Shown: positions 26,580 through 36,483, counted from the first letter of the stretch. The stretch is 64,000 nt of DNA from Paenibacillus sp. JJ-223 (GCF_927798175.1 NZ_CAKMMP010000001.1:558001-622000); one strand, 5' to 3'. The notes: generated by a model not told the origin, from the letters alone. Numbers and translations are program-made.

Positions 26580-28303
26580 GTGAGCTGGCTATGTTGTCAA
26601 AGGCGATGTTCCAAGAGCGGAAAGATATTGTCATTTCGATATTAGGAGGGTTTATGGCTGGCATAGCCGGTGTAGCTCTCTTTTCCGCAAGCGGGTATCT
26701 GATTTCTCAAACGGTATTTGAGCCACCGCTCTACACATTGATTATTCTTACATCTCTTGTGAAATTGCTTGGTTTTCTCCGGTCCGCGAGCCGTTATGGA
26801 GAACGATTATATACCCACAGGGCAACGTTCTCCATCCTCAGCCGTTTGCGAACTTCCTTTTTTGCCAAGCTCATCCCTTTGACACCCGGGATACTGAATA
26901 AAAATCGAAGCGGGGACCTGCTCGCACGGATTGTGGGGGATGTAGAAAGTTTACAAAACTATTTTTTGCGTGTTGCATATCCGCCGGTTATTGTAATTAT
27001 GGTGTTTTTGGCAACAGTGCTTTTTACCGCGTCCTATTCCATCTGGATTGCCGGTTTGCTGGTGCTGGGAATGGTAATTACTGCAGTGGTCGTGCCTGGC
27101 ATCGTTCTGTGGGGACAACGGAAAATTCATGAGCGTGTCCGCGAGCAGCGATCGAAACTGTCCACGGAAATCACGGAAGTGCTGTATGGCTTCCGGGATT
27201 TAAAGGTTTACGGGCAATTGGCACAGCGTGAGGAGCAGCTTCAGCGCGATTCGACTTCATTGGCAGCCGAGCAGCAGCGAGCTTCCGCTCAATTGTTGCT
27301 GGGACAGTCCATGCATGTATTTGTTACCTTTTTCATTGCTTGGAGTGTCCTGACGCTCAGTGCATATTTGATTGTGGACGGAAGACTTGCTGGCGTATTT
27401 CTTGCCATGCTGGTGCTGGCCACGCAAACGGTTTTTGAAGAGTCGGCTGCTATGGCCGTATTGCCTGCATATAAACAAGATAGCGAACATGCTGCCAATC
27501 GGCTGGCGGAAACATTATCGACTCAAGTTGCAGGATCGCCAATGGGAAAGTCGACTCCTTTTACAACAGATGTGCCCATATCGATTGAAATAAACAATCT
27601 TGCTTTTCAATATGAGGGGGAGTGGAGGCCAGCGCTAAACCATTTCTCACTACATCTTGCGGCAGGCTCTAAAACAGCGATTGTTGGGCCGAGCGGATCA
27701 GGGAAATCTACGTTAATCGAGTTGCTGCTCAAACTACGAAAAACAACGTCGGGCAGCATAACAATAAATGGCGTTTCCATTCACGAATTGGACGAGGCGA
27801 ACATCTGGGAGTTGGCCAATGTAGTGCTGCAACAAAGCCATTTTTTCCGAGGAACGCTTCGTGAAAATCTACTATTAAATGCGGAAGAACATTCCGACGA
27901 GCGACTATTAGATGTGCTTGCTAAAGCGCAATTTTCAACGGCTTCTCTAAATCAGGTGGTCTATGAGAAAGGTGAAAACTTATCCGATGGAGAAAAACAG
28001 CGGCTTGCCTTGGCACGGGCCATGCTGCGCAAAGGACGTCTATGGTTGCTGGACGAACCAACGTCTTCTCTTGACTACGTCACCGAGCAGCATGTCCTGA
28101 AGCAACTGTACGAACAAGCGGCTGGAGACACACTTCTTCTCATTTGTCATCGCCTCACCGGCCTGGAGAGCATGGATCAGATTGTCGTCATGGAACAGGG
28201 CGAAATCGTGGAGATCGGCTCATTTACGGAATTGATGGAGCGGAAGGGATACTTTTATACGTTGAAACAGATTGAATCGCAGATGATTGCATCCGATGTT
28301 TAA
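26576..28303 (+). CDS. cydC: ABC exporter for cytochrome bd assembly, subunit CydC
   Basis: 575 residues, partner half-transporter of CydD. TM domain (about 15-310) has the SRYGERLYTHRATFSILSRL coupling motif typical of CydC. ATPase: Walker A GPSGSGKST, Walker B LWLLDEPTSSLD; the signature reads LSDGEKQR, with Asp for the usual Gly, a known CydC trait. Overlaps cydD by 4 nt, and is followed 66 nt later by a response regulator. Confidence 0.93.
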   Translation: MSELAMLSKAMFQERKDIVISILGGFMAGIAGVALFSASGYLISQTVFEPPLYTLIILTSLVKLLGFLRSASRYGERLYTHRATFSILSRLRTSFFAKLIPLTPGILNKNRSGDLLARIVGDVESLQNYFLRVAYPPVIVIMVFLATVLFTASYSIWIAGLLVLGMVITAVVVPGIVLWGQRKIHERVREQRSKLSTEITEVLYGFRDLKVYGQLAQREEQLQRDSTSLAAEQQRASAQLLLGQSMHVFVTFFIAWSVLTLSAYLIVDGRLAGVFLAMLVLATQTVFEESAAMAVLPAYKQDSEHAANRLAETLSTQVAGSPMGKSTPFTTDVPISIEINNLAFQYEGEWRPALNHFSLHLAAGSKTAIVGPSGSGKSTLIELLLKLRKTTSGSITINGVSIHELDEANIWELANVVLQQSHFFRGTLRENLLLNAEEHSDERLLDVLAKAQFSTASLNQVVYEKGENLSDGEKQRLALARAMLRKGRLWLLDEPTSSLDYVTEQHVLKQLYEQAAGDTLLLICHRLTGLESMDQIVVMEQGEIVEIGSFTELMERKGYFYTLKQIESQMIASDV

Positions 28304-28369
28304 CAAGCTTGAAGTGATGCAAGTGAATCGGTGGGTTCACGTTGTTCATGCAGTTGGAGGGCGGCAGAA

Positions 28370-29137
28370 ATGATGAAAAACGATAGAAAAGTATTATTGG
28401 TTGATGACGAAATGCGCATTCGCAGTATGCTGCGGATGTATTTGGAGAAAGAGGGATTCACAGTCGAAGAAGCGCAGAGCGGCACACAAGCCATCCAAAA
28501 TTATTGCGTGAAGCATGTCAATTATGATTTGATCGTGTTGGATTGGTTACTGCCTGACATGAATGGGATTGATGTTTGCAAGTGGTTGAAACAGGCACAA
28601 CCCGATGTGCCGATACTGATGTTATCCGGGCGATCGGAAGAAAGGGACCGTATTGAAGGTTTTAGAGCAGGTGCAGACGATTACGTCGTCAAGCCGTTTA
28701 GTTCAAGAGAAATTGTGTTGCGCATCCAAAACATGATAACTCGTGTACATGCTCCCAACCCCTATGTTCCCGAAGCCGATGACTCGAATAACAACGCCAT
28801 CATCATCGGTGAAATCGTTCTTTACCCTTCAGCACGCCGTGTGATGGTAAAGCAACATGAGGTCCATCTGACTCCGAAAGAATATGATCTGCTCTATTTC
28901 CTAGTCACACATCAAGAAAAGGTATATTCTCGTGAGGCATTACTTACGGAAGTTTGGAAATCTTCGCACCGGAAGATTTATGATCAACGTACAGTAGATA
29001 CCCATATTAAACGTCTGCGTGTAAAGCTGTTCTCCAATTATCCGGAAGGAAACGAATGCATTCAGACATTATGGGGATGCGGCTATATGTTCCACGAGTT
29101 TAACTATGCAAAGCCCGAAAATAAGTCAAAAGGGTAG
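28370..29137 (+). CDS. OmpR/PhoB family response regulator, no adjacent kinase
   Basis: 255 residues. Receiver domain (about 5-120): acidic pocket VDDE, phospho-acceptor Asp in IVLDWLLPDMNG, Thr/Ser position in MLSGRS (Ser) and Lys in YVVKPF. Winged HTH (about 150-245) with TPKEYDLLYFL and the RTVDTHIKRLRVKL recognition region. GGAGG at 28356-28360 supports ATG 28370; the frame is open further up but without signal. It resembles ResD-type regulators of respiration, and its place behind cydABDC suggests control of the oxidase. No histidine kinase is next to it (the kinase at 29239 belongs to another pair). Confidence 0.88.
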   Translation: MMKNDRKVLLVDDEMRIRSMLRMYLEKEGFTVEEAQSGTQAIQNYCVKHVNYDLIVLDWLLPDMNGIDVCKWLKQAQPDVPILMLSGRSEERDRIEGFRAGADDYVVKPFSSREIVLRIQNMITRVHAPNPYVPEADDSNNNAIIIGEIVLYPSARRVMVKQHEVHLTPKEYDLLYFLVTHQEKVYSREALLTEVWKSSHRKIYDQRTVDTHIKRLRVKLFSNYPEGNECIQTLWGCGYMFHEFNYAKPENKSKG

Positions 29138-29180
29138 AGAAGGAGGGAGAGTTGGAAAGGAAACGTTGGTTTAATGAGAA

Positions 29181-29218
29181 ATGAGCAGCCTGTAGGGTAA
29201 ACAGGCTGCTCATTTTTT
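29181..29218 (+). terminator. Rho-independent terminator of the cyd/response regulator unit
   Basis: ATGAGCAGCCTGT (29181-29193) pairs perfectly with ACAGGCTGCTCAT (29201-29213) and is followed by T (29213-29218). Confidence 0.9.
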
Positions 29219-29238
29219 GAAGTACGTCTAATCCACGA

Positions 29239-31038
29239 CTACAGGTAACTTCCGGTTTCTCGTTCGGAAGCCGGAGATGGCAGCGCGGGGAACGTCAGTT
29301 TGATCATTGTGCCTTCGCCAACGCCGGACTCCACCGTAATCGTGCCTTTATGCGCGGCCACGACAGCGTAAGCGATACTCATACCGAGTCCCGCTCCATC
29401 CATCCCCTCGTCCGTGTTCGTCCCTCGGTAATAACGGTCAAAGAGGCGGGATTGTGTCTCCGCGTCCATGCCTACACCGTTATCACGGACGGTGATGAAG
29501 GCAAACTCTCCTTCATGCATAACGCTCAGTACGATTTCCGTCCCAGGCGGGTTATGCTTGACAGCGTTGGAAATTAAATTGTCGAGCAAACGTTGGAACC
29601 ACTTTGGATTGGCTAGAATACGTAGAGAAGCCGGACTTTCTTCGAAATCGAAAACGACGTTTTTCAACGTTACGTCGTTAACATAACGAAGAACGGCACG
29701 GCGAACGAATTCATTGAGTTCCAGCGGTTCCAGCTTTTCACCTGGCGTATGATTTTTCAGTTCGAACGTCAGCGAAAAGTCCTGTAACAGTTCTAACATA
29801 TATGTACTTTTTTCGCGGATTGTGCCTCCAACCTCTCTCAGCTCCTTCTCGCTCCAGCTGAACTGCCCACTTTCCAGCAGATGGCCGTAACCTTGGACGG
29901 TTGTGAGCGGTGTACGCAGATCGTGCGAGATGCCAGTCATCCATTCTTCCCGGGATTGCTCCAAACGGAGGCGTTCATTACGCGCACGAGCTAGTTTATC
30001 TGCCATTTCGGAGAAGCCTGCGATGACCTCGTGGTACAGCTTATACCGGGCGCGGAAGCGGCCGTTTTTGCCAAAAATCTTCCGGCGTTCCTTCTCGGTA
30101 AAGACCTGTTCATATTCGCCTCTGCCCATTCGTTCGAAGCCTCTCATGAACAGCAGCAGGGGACCGCCGTATCGGTAGCCGTGCCACACTGCGAGAGCAA
30201 GGGAAAGCAGTAAAATCGCTATGCCGACGATAACCAGAATGATCAGCAGCGTACGCAATATCGGCTGGTTCGTTGGTTGTTCACTCGCTCGCGGCCGTTC
30301 AATCAGCCATGTATATTCGGAAGCAGGATCGTAATGATAGGAGACTTCCATCTTCGATTTGGCCGGTTGCTGACGCATCTCAATCAGGGCCAGCGCCCCG
30401 TACGTCGCATAGTTTGACGGAAGCCCAAAGTTCTGAGCGACGCGGCCGGCTTCGTCCAGTATTACAAGCGAAGCTCCGATCGATTTCACTTTATCGTCTA
30501 ATGTTGCAGCGGCGGAGTCTGGTACCCGTCCATTTTCGGAGTACAGCTCGTACCATGCTTCAAGCCTTGATCCGTCGGCATCTTTCCGCCCCAGCAGATA
30601 AAGATTTCGGGAGCCGAAAATCTCTTCGTATAACGTGGTGACATTGTATTCGCTCAGCCTTCCCGTATCACTGATTCGCAGCAGATCAGAAGCAGCGTAT
30701 TGCTTCGGCACGCCTTCAGGTACGTTCAGATCATAAACTTCCCGTCCGCTTTCGTTGACGATCTGGAGCCAATATCCCTTTTGTTCCAGCTGATCCTGCC
30801 AGAAAGACGGGAGCTCTACGCTGTCGCCCTCGATGATCGCCTCCATCGACAGCGAATCCAGCACTTCTGAAGGTAAGTCGGTCTTCAACTGTTCGTTACC
30901 GATGTAATACATCATTGTAAATAATGAAATCAATACAATGGCCAGCACCAGCAGCCAAAGGGTGAAGAACTGGAGGGTAAAATGGAATCCCAACCGCCTC
31001 GCGATACGGCTCCGTTTCATTTTTGCCTGCTTTTTCAT
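29239..31038 (-). CDS. Membrane sensor histidine kinase
   Basis: 599 residues. TM1 (about 24-46), a ~210-residue extracytoplasmic sensor part, TM2 (about 262-286), a linker, then HisKA with the phospho-acceptor His372 in GISHDLRTPLTTVQGY, and an HATPase domain with N-box LLDNLISNAVKHN, G1 DNGVGMD and G2 GAGLGMSIA. The start overlaps the end of the response regulator gene by 4 nt, so they are one operon. The sensor part matches no family I recognise. The pair resembles Firmicute cell-envelope stress systems, without a nearby transporter except the divergent DUF418 gene. Confidence 0.92.
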   Translation of the reverse strand: MKKQAKMKRSRIARRLGFHFTLQFFTLWLLVLAIVLISLFTMMYYIGNEQLKTDLPSEVLDSLSMEAIIEGDSVELPSFWQDQLEQKGYWLQIVNESGREVYDLNVPEGVPKQYAASDLLRISDTGRLSEYNVTTLYEEIFGSRNLYLLGRKDADGSRLEAWYELYSENGRVPDSAAATLDDKVKSIGASLVILDEAGRVAQNFGLPSNYATYGALALIEMRQQPAKSKMEVSYHYDPASEYTWLIERPRASEQPTNQPILRTLLIILVIVGIAILLLSLALAVWHGYRYGGPLLLFMRGFERMGRGEYEQVFTEKERRKIFGKNGRFRARYKLYHEVIAGFSEMADKLARARNERLRLEQSREEWMTGISHDLRTPLTTVQGYGHLLESGQFSWSEKELREVGGTIREKSTYMLELLQDFSLTFELKNHTPGEKLEPLELNEFVRRAVLRYVNDVTLKNVVFDFEESPASLRILANPKWFQRLLDNLISNAVKHNPPGTEIVLSVMHEGEFAFITVRDNGVGMDAETQSRLFDRYYRGTNTDEGMDGAGLGMSIAYAVVAAHKGTITVESGVGEGTMIKLTFPALPSPASERETGSYL

Positions 31039-31763
31039 ACGTTTTCACCCTTCACGAGCTTATACCCGAGTCCGCGAACGGTCAGGAGATAACGTGGCGA
31101 GCTTGGGTCTGACTCAATGCGTTCACGTATTTTGCGGACATGAACCATGACCGTATTGTCATCGCCGAGTCCGTCAAAGCCCCAGACGGATTCGTACAGT
31201 TGGGCTTTGGAGAAGACGATGTTTGGATTTCGGCACAGGAACAGCAGCAGCTGGTAGGCTTGGGCAGGGCAGGGCACGTTCCGGCCGCCGACAAGCAGCT
31301 CACCGGCCCGTTCATCAAGGACAAATCCCCCGAAGTCATATCGCTGACGAGGGTCCGCGTTAGGCGTGACGGCGGATTGGACCGCTGTTTCGGCTATTCC
31401 TCGCCTCAGACGCGCTTTAATTCGGGCTGCGATTTCCAGCGGATTGAACGGCTTGGTCACATAATCGTCTCCACCTACGGCAAAGCCCGTCAGTCGATCC
31501 AAGTCCGTCGTGCGTGCCGTCAAATAGATCAGATGTGCGTCGGACTGCGCCCGAATCTGCGGTCCGAGCTCAAAGCCCGTACGGTCGGGCAGCATGACGT
31601 CGAGCAAAATAATATCGGCGCCGTATTCGAGCAGAAGCTGCATGCCGTCTTCCGCGTTGTCTGCTGTATAGATATGCTCGAAGCCTTCCTTGCGCAGCAC
31701 GAACTCGAGCATTTGCACGATCGCTTTTTCGTCGTCCACAATTAGAATTTTTGCAGAATTCAT
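31035..31763 (-). CDS. OmpR family response regulator, partner of the kinase at 29239
   Basis: 242 residues. Receiver: VDDEKAIV acidic pair, phospho-Asp in IILLDVMLPDRTG, Thr in YLTART and Lys in YVTKPFNP. The DNA-binding wing contains NTVMVHVRKIRERIE, the OmpR recognition helix. First gene of a two-gene operon with the kinase (4-nt overlap). The upstream interval (31764-31906) has several TTAA(G/C)G half-sites at ~11-nt spacing, the pattern bound by OmpR-type dimers, so autoregulation and control of the divergent DUF418 gene are likely. Confidence 0.93.
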   Translation of the reverse strand: MNSAKILIVDDEKAIVQMLEFVLRKEGFEHIYTADNAEDGMQLLLEYGADIILLDVMLPDRTGFELGPQIRAQSDAHLIYLTARTTDLDRLTGFAVGGDDYVTKPFNPLEIAARIKARLRRGIAETAVQSAVTPNADPRQRYDFGGFVLDERAGELLVGGRNVPCPAQAYQLLLFLCRNPNIVFSKAQLYESVWGFDGLGDDNTVMVHVRKIRERIESDPSSPRYLLTVRGLGYKLVKGENV

Positions 31764-31816
31764 TGGGAAATCTCTCCTTGTCTACATATTGCATTAGTCA
31801 TTGTACCAGAGAAACC

Positions 31817-31886
31817 TTAACGCTGCTTAAAGGGAGAGGCCTGTTTCCAATGCCGCGTTAAGGAAATGTTAAGGAAGGCTTTAACG
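31817..31886. promoter_or_regulatory. Direct repeats TTAA(G/C)G, probable response-regulator sites
   Basis: Half-sites at 31817 (TTAACG), 31827 (TTAAAG), 31858 (TTAAGG), 31869 (TTAAGG) and 31881 (TTAACG); spacings 10, 31, 11 and 12 nt. Pairs about one helical turn apart are the usual binding form of OmpR-family dimers. They lie between the divergent regulator and DUF418 genes. Confidence 0.55.
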
Positions 31887-31930
31887 CTCATTTAGGACGG
31901 GACGTTATGCTGAATACCGAGGTGATCGAA

Positions 31931-33193
31931 TTGAGTACATATAAAAAGCGCGTTCAATTAATCGATGGGCTGCGCGGATTCAGCCTGGTGGGCATTGTGC
32001 TGGCCAATATGTTGATTTTCCAGTACGGCCTGTTCGGCGAAAGCGCACTGCATCTGTTTGGGATTAAGGGGGCGGACATGGCTTTTCATTCATTCCTGGA
32101 GGTTACGGTGGTGGGCAGCTTCATGCCAATCTTCGCATTTATGTTCGGGTTCGGAATGATCAAGCTATCGGAAAGCCTGAAAACACGGGAACTACGACCG
32201 AAGTGTCACCTGGCCCGCCGTTTTCTGCTTCTATTCATTATCGGGCTGCTGCACTCGACATTTCTGTGGGAAGGGGATATCTTGACGTTTTATGGCATCA
32301 CCGGTTTCCTTCTGCTTCTGTTTCTGAACCGGAAACCAAAAACATTATTCATCTGGGCGACAATATTACTAACGGGTGCGGGTCTGCTTGGTCTCCCGGC
32401 TTCAGATCCGTCAGACCCACTGGCTGCTCCGTCTCAGGAGATGATCAATTACATTGTGCAAAGCCAGGATGTATACGGCAACGGCAGCTATACGGAGATT
32501 AAGGATTTTCGCAACAATGCCGACCCTTTCGGGGAGATGGATAAGAACTTCATCTTGCTTGCTCTCGTGCTGGCCCCGGTTATCACGCTGCCGATGTTTC
32601 TGCTCGGCATGCGTTCCGCCAGAATCGGAACGTTTGACGATCCGCCAGCCATGAGACGTACATATTCTCACCGCGCCGCATTTCTGATTCCTGTTGGACT
32701 GTTACTGAAAGCATACGGCGTATTAGCCCCGCAGCTTGGCGTGGAAAGTTGGCCAGGCACCGGAATTGGAACAACGCTCGGAGGTATGCTGCTTGCGCTT
32801 GGCTACATTTACGCCTTTGCACTGCTGTATACGGGAAGCGGCCGTGCTGCCCTGATGGCAAGATTTGAAGCGGTAGGCCGTCTCTCGCTTACGAATTACC
32901 TGATGCAAAGCGTAATCTGTACGACGATTTTCTACGGATATGGACTCGGACTGTTTGGCCGTGCCGGTGTTTTCGTCGGGGCGCTCATCGCGCTTGCCGT
33001 TTATTGCATTCAGTTGTGGCTTAGTCCCGTTTACATGAAGAAGTTCAGCAGTGGGCCCGTCGAATATGTTTTGCGCATCTGGACGTACCTGTCTTGGAGA
33101 GGACAGCCAAGAAAGAAGAAACGAAAACAACGGACTCTATTAGAAAGCGAGGCAAACTCACTTGAGCCTGATGGCGCTGCCGCAAACCGCTAA
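31931..33193 (+). CDS. DUF418 (YeiB-like) membrane protein
   Basis: About 420 residues with many TM helices. The N-terminal motif IDGLRGFSLVGIVLANMLIF and the C-terminal DUF418 part with GRLSLTNYLMQS are characteristic. Function of this family is not established; links to membrane stress and transport have been suggested. Two starts are possible: ATG 31907 (poor ribosome site) or TTG 31931, 4 nt after GAGGTGAT; I favour TTG. Basic C-terminal tail (RGQPRKKKRKQR). It faces away from the two-component operon, with OmpR-type repeats between. Confidence 0.88.
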   Translation: MSTYKKRVQLIDGLRGFSLVGIVLANMLIFQYGLFGESALHLFGIKGADMAFHSFLEVTVVGSFMPIFAFMFGFGMIKLSESLKTRELRPKCHLARRFLLLFIIGLLHSTFLWEGDILTFYGITGFLLLLFLNRKPKTLFIWATILLTGAGLLGLPASDPSDPLAAPSQEMINYIVQSQDVYGNGSYTEIKDFRNNADPFGEMDKNFILLALVLAPVITLPMFLLGMRSARIGTFDDPPAMRRTYSHRAAFLIPVGLLLKAYGVLAPQLGVESWPGTGIGTTLGGMLLALGYIYAFALLYTGSGRAALMARFEAVGRLSLTNYLMQSVICTTIFYGYGLGLFGRAGVFVGALIALAVYCIQLWLSPVYMKKFSSGPVEYVLRIWTYLSWRGQPRKKKRKQRTLLESEANSLEPDGAAANR

Positions 33194-33428
33194 ACAAAGG
33201 TAAACCCCGGTTGCGGTATTGCAAAGGATCAGTCCATATTTTTTCGCGGAGCGAATGGTATAAGTCCAAACGAAGCTCGTATTCTCCCTGTCACATGAAA
33301 TATATCTACAACAACTGCCTTGATTAACCGATATATTCTAAGGAGCATGTCATTGCAGGCGCGATGTACCTGCGAGATTATACACTGCTTTCCTAAGGTT
33401 ATTCTGGATCATAGAAAGGGAGGATCGG

Positions 33429-35126
33429 ATGAAAAAAATAGGAACCTGTCTGCTGCTGGTGGCCATGCTCGTCTCGGGTATCGGGGCTGCAGCATCAGCC
33501 AATTCCTTGTCTTCTTTGGGCTACTACCACACGTCAGGCAACCGTATCGTCGATGCGCAGGGCAAACCGGCCAACTTCAACGGAGTGAACTGGTTCGGAT
33601 TTGAAACGGACAACTTTGCTCCCCATGGCTTGTGGACACGGTCGATGGACAGCGTGCTGGACCAGCTTGCCAAGGAAGGTTACAACTTGCTGCGCATTCC
33701 ATATACGAACGAAATGCTGCTGCCAGGCAAAACGCCAAGCGGAATCGACTATGCGAAAAATCCTGACCTGAAGGGGCTGACGCCGCTGCAACTGCTGGAC
33801 AAGCTCGTGCAAAAAGCGGGAGAACGCGGGATGAAAATCATTCTTGACCGTCACCGTCCAACGGCCTCGGGGCAAACGGAGCGATGGTATACGCCATCGG
33901 TTCCGGAAAAGACATGGATCAAAGACTGGAAGATGCTTGCAAAGCGTTACATGGGCAACGACACGGTGATCGGCGCCGATTTGCATAACGAGCCGCACGG
34001 TTCCGTTTGCTGGGGATGCGGCGATTCGGCCACCGACTGGCGGTTGGCTGCCGAACGGGCGGGCAATGCGATTCTCGCCGTTAACCCGGATTGGCTGATC
34101 GTTGTGGAAGGGGTGGACGCGAAAGTAAAGGGACAGAGCGGCTCCTATTGGTGGGGCGGCAATCTGAAAGGGGTCCGCAAATATCCGGTCCGGCTGAAGG
34201 TGCCAAACCAGATCGTTTATTCGCCGCACGATTACGGCCCGGGTGTTTCGTCGCAGCCGTGGTTTGCCGACAGGAAATTTCCCGCCAACCTGTCCGGTGT
34301 ATGGGATGCGAACTGGGGTTACATCCATAAGGAAAAAATCGCGCCGATCCTGCTGGGGGAGTTCGGCGGACGCAGCGTCGATATGGCCTCGAAGGAAGGC
34401 AAGTGGCAAAACGCGCTTGTCGATTACATCAGCCGAAATGATCTGTATTGGACATATTGGAGCCTCAACCCGAACAGCGGAGATACCGGCGGGCTGCTGT
34501 TAGGCGACTGGCAGACATGGAACAAGCCGAAGCAAAAGATGCTTGCCAGGATCATGAAGCCCGTGAACGGCGGACAGCCAGCCGCTCCGAAACAGGCAGC
34601 AGACCCGGCGCCATCGAAAAAGGCAGCAGAAGCGACGGAGCCTGCGAGCGGCGGAACGAACGCTGCCGAGGGACTCGCCGTCCAGTACAAAACGAGCAAC
34701 AGCAGCGCGGCAGAGGACAATATGATCCATGCTGCGTTTAACATCACCAATAACGGTAAGACAGACGTCCCGTTGAGTGAAGTGAAGATTCGTTATTATT
34801 TCACGAAAGACGGCAGCAAAGAGCTCCAATTCTGGTGTGATTGGGCCCAGGTTGGCACAAACACCGTTAGCGGAACGTTTGCACCGATCGAACCGGCGCG
34901 AACAGGAACGGATGGGTATCTGGAAATCCGGTTCGCGGCGATGGCCGGTTCGATTCCGGCAGGCGGCCAATCCGGCGACATCCAGGTACGTATCGCCAAG
35001 AGCGATTGGTCGGATTTCAACCCGTCGGACGACTACTCGTTCGACGGGACGAAGACGTCGTTCAGCGACTGGAACAAAGTTACGCTGTACCGGAAAGGAA
35101 AGCTCGTCTGGGGAATCGAGCCCTAG
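33429..35126 (+). CDS. Secreted GH5 endoglucanase with C-terminal CBM3
   Basis: 565 residues: signal peptide (1-25, ending SAN), GH5 catalytic domain (about 30-370), Pro/Ala/Lys linker (about 380-415), and a cellulose-binding CBM3 (about 420-563; FxITNNGKTDVPLSEVKIRYYF is diagnostic). Catalytic Glu188 is the acid/base in LHNEPHG and Glu311 the nucleophile in LLGEFGG. It cleaves beta-1,4-glucan outside the cell. GGGAGG precedes ATG 33429. The gene stands alone; the terminator-like composite element at 35377 follows ~250 nt later. Confidence 0.95.
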   Translation: MKKIGTCLLLVAMLVSGIGAAASANSLSSLGYYHTSGNRIVDAQGKPANFNGVNWFGFETDNFAPHGLWTRSMDSVLDQLAKEGYNLLRIPYTNEMLLPGKTPSGIDYAKNPDLKGLTPLQLLDKLVQKAGERGMKIILDRHRPTASGQTERWYTPSVPEKTWIKDWKMLAKRYMGNDTVIGADLHNEPHGSVCWGCGDSATDWRLAAERAGNAILAVNPDWLIVVEGVDAKVKGQSGSYWWGGNLKGVRKYPVRLKVPNQIVYSPHDYGPGVSSQPWFADRKFPANLSGVWDANWGYIHKEKIAPILLGEFGGRSVDMASKEGKWQNALVDYISRNDLYWTYWSLNPNSGDTGGLLLGDWQTWNKPKQKMLARIMKPVNGGQPAAPKQAADPAPSKKAAEATEPASGGTNAAEGLAVQYKTSNSSAAEDNMIHAAFNITNNGKTDVPLSEVKIRYYFTKDGSKELQFWCDWAQVGTNTVSGTFAPIEPARTGTDGYLEIRFAAMAGSIPAGGQSGDIQVRIAKSDWSDFNPSDDYSFDGTKTSFSDWNKVTLYRKGKLVWGIEP

Positions 35127-35352
35127 CTCTGCCATGCATCGAAGACCAGGGGGACTGTCGACGGCTGCAAGCGGATTTTTCATCGCCGGATGATCTGCAA
35201 GTAGGGGAGTTTGTGCTGCTGTAAGGTGTTCCCCTTGTTAGAGGTGTATATTGGCGAAGGCTGGTATACTTTTTAGAATGGAATGCTCCGGCTCTGGCAT
35301 GGTGTTAGTGTGAACCACGTGTAACGTTCAGCTGGGGAAGCTTGTTGTTGAA

Positions 35353-35449
35353 GGACAAGAACATTGTTCTATTCAAAGTCGCTATTATAGCGGCTTTTTT
35401 AGTATGTAAGTACAAGTTCTTGACCCTATCCAAGGACAACAACTTATAT
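35353..35449. repeat. Composite terminator/hairpin repeat, copy 1
   Basis: Parts: GGACAAGAACA (35353-35363), a terminator with AGTCGC/GCGGCT stem (35377-35395) and T run to 35401, and a 39-nt module beginning TACAAGTTCTTGACC at 35411-35449. The same order and ~10-nt spacing occurs at 58790-58896 and 61092-61163. The hairpin right arm is partly decayed here. Nothing coding is in 35127-35550. Confidence 0.75.
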
Positions 35450-35592
35450 GATTACTGATTAGGCATGTACCATAAAGTATGGAAGTCCGACTATATTTTA
35501 ATTTCTGCTTGCCCCTGACGCTGCGTGAGGGAGTAGAATGAAATCGTCTCATGCATAGAGAAGACAGTTCATGGAGGAGGTTTTTTGCAGAA

Positions 35593-36375
35593 ATGAATGG
35601 ACAGACGTGGCTGACGGTGGGACAGCTTTCGGAGCAGGCGGGTGTATCGATCCGGACGCTGCACTACTACGAGGAGCAGGGACTATTATCCCCTGATCGG
35701 CAGGGGACGGGCGAGCATCGGGTATACGGGCTGGAGCAGATGGAACGGCTGCAGCAAATCACGGCACTGAAATTTTTAGGTTTTCCCCTTAAGCAGATCC
35801 GGGACATTTTGGAATCCGATACGGCTGCGGAAGAATGGGACGGGATGCTGAGTCAGCTGGAGATCGGGATGCGGATAAAGAAAGAGGAGCTTGAACGCGC
35901 TCTAGCTGCACTTGCACGGCTTCGCGCTCTATCGGAACTGAACGGGCACGAGCAGATGAGCACGTTGATGGCAATCATTCGCGGGGTTCAGACCGAGCCG
36001 GAGCAGCGGGAATGGCTGGAACAGGCCAGGGGGAAACAGGCTGCTGCCGCCATTTTTGACCACATGGGGCAGGTGCAGCAGGACATGGACCGACTATATC
36101 TGGAATTTGTCCGGGAAGTGAAGCAAAGAAGCGGAGGCCCCGTGCACACACCGGAGGTTCAGCGCCTCATTGAGCAGTACATGGAGGCCCAGATGGCGCT
36201 GGTCGGGGAAGAGACGATTGCCATGATCGGCAATCCGGAAGAGTTTGACATCGCCGGACTTGAGCCTCTGACCGTCGGCGGCTCTCCGTTTACGCCCGAA
36301 GAAGAGCAGTGGCTGAATCGGGCGATGGAAGAAGCCGTGAGGCGTCGCATGACCCAGGCAGAAGAGGATTATTAA
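35593..36375 (+). CDS. MerR family regulator with TipAS-like domain
   Basis: About 260 residues. HTH at the N-terminus: WLTVGQLSEQAGVSIRTLHY with YYEEQGLLSPDR, then a MerR coiled coil (QLEIGMRIKKEELERALAAL). The C-terminal ~120 residues are helical and match the antibiotic-binding TipAS fold (ending PFTPEEEQWLNRAMEEAVRRR). TipAS proteins bind thiopeptides and other drugs and activate export genes. AGGAGG at 35574-35579 supports ATG 35593 (spacing 13) over ATG 35551. No target gene is adjacent. Confidence 0.85.
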   Translation: MNGQTWLTVGQLSEQAGVSIRTLHYYEEQGLLSPDRQGTGEHRVYGLEQMERLQQITALKFLGFPLKQIRDILESDTAAEEWDGMLSQLEIGMRIKKEELERALAALARLRALSELNGHEQMSTLMAIIRGVQTEPEQREWLEQARGKQAAAAIFDHMGQVQQDMDRLYLEFVREVKQRSGGPVHTPEVQRLIEQYMEAQMALVGEETIAMIGNPEEFDIAGLEPLTVGGSPFTPEEEQWLNRAMEEAVRRRMTQAEEDY

Positions 36376-36483
36376 CCAGGCAGCGTTAAGGGTCAAAATG
36401 GGAAGCGTGCAGCTGCTTTTGATGAAGATGTACCTCATTGAAACAGGATTTAGGTTCGGTTCGCTCTCTTCACGTAGAGTACA

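Noticed and set aside
31140..31745. 201-codon plus-strand frame opposite the response regulator
   Set aside because: Fully antisense to a conserved receiver/HTH gene and without a ribosome site.
33534..34409. 291-codon minus-strand frame within the GH5 gene
   Set aside because: Shadow of the catalytic domain; translation has no recognisable motif.
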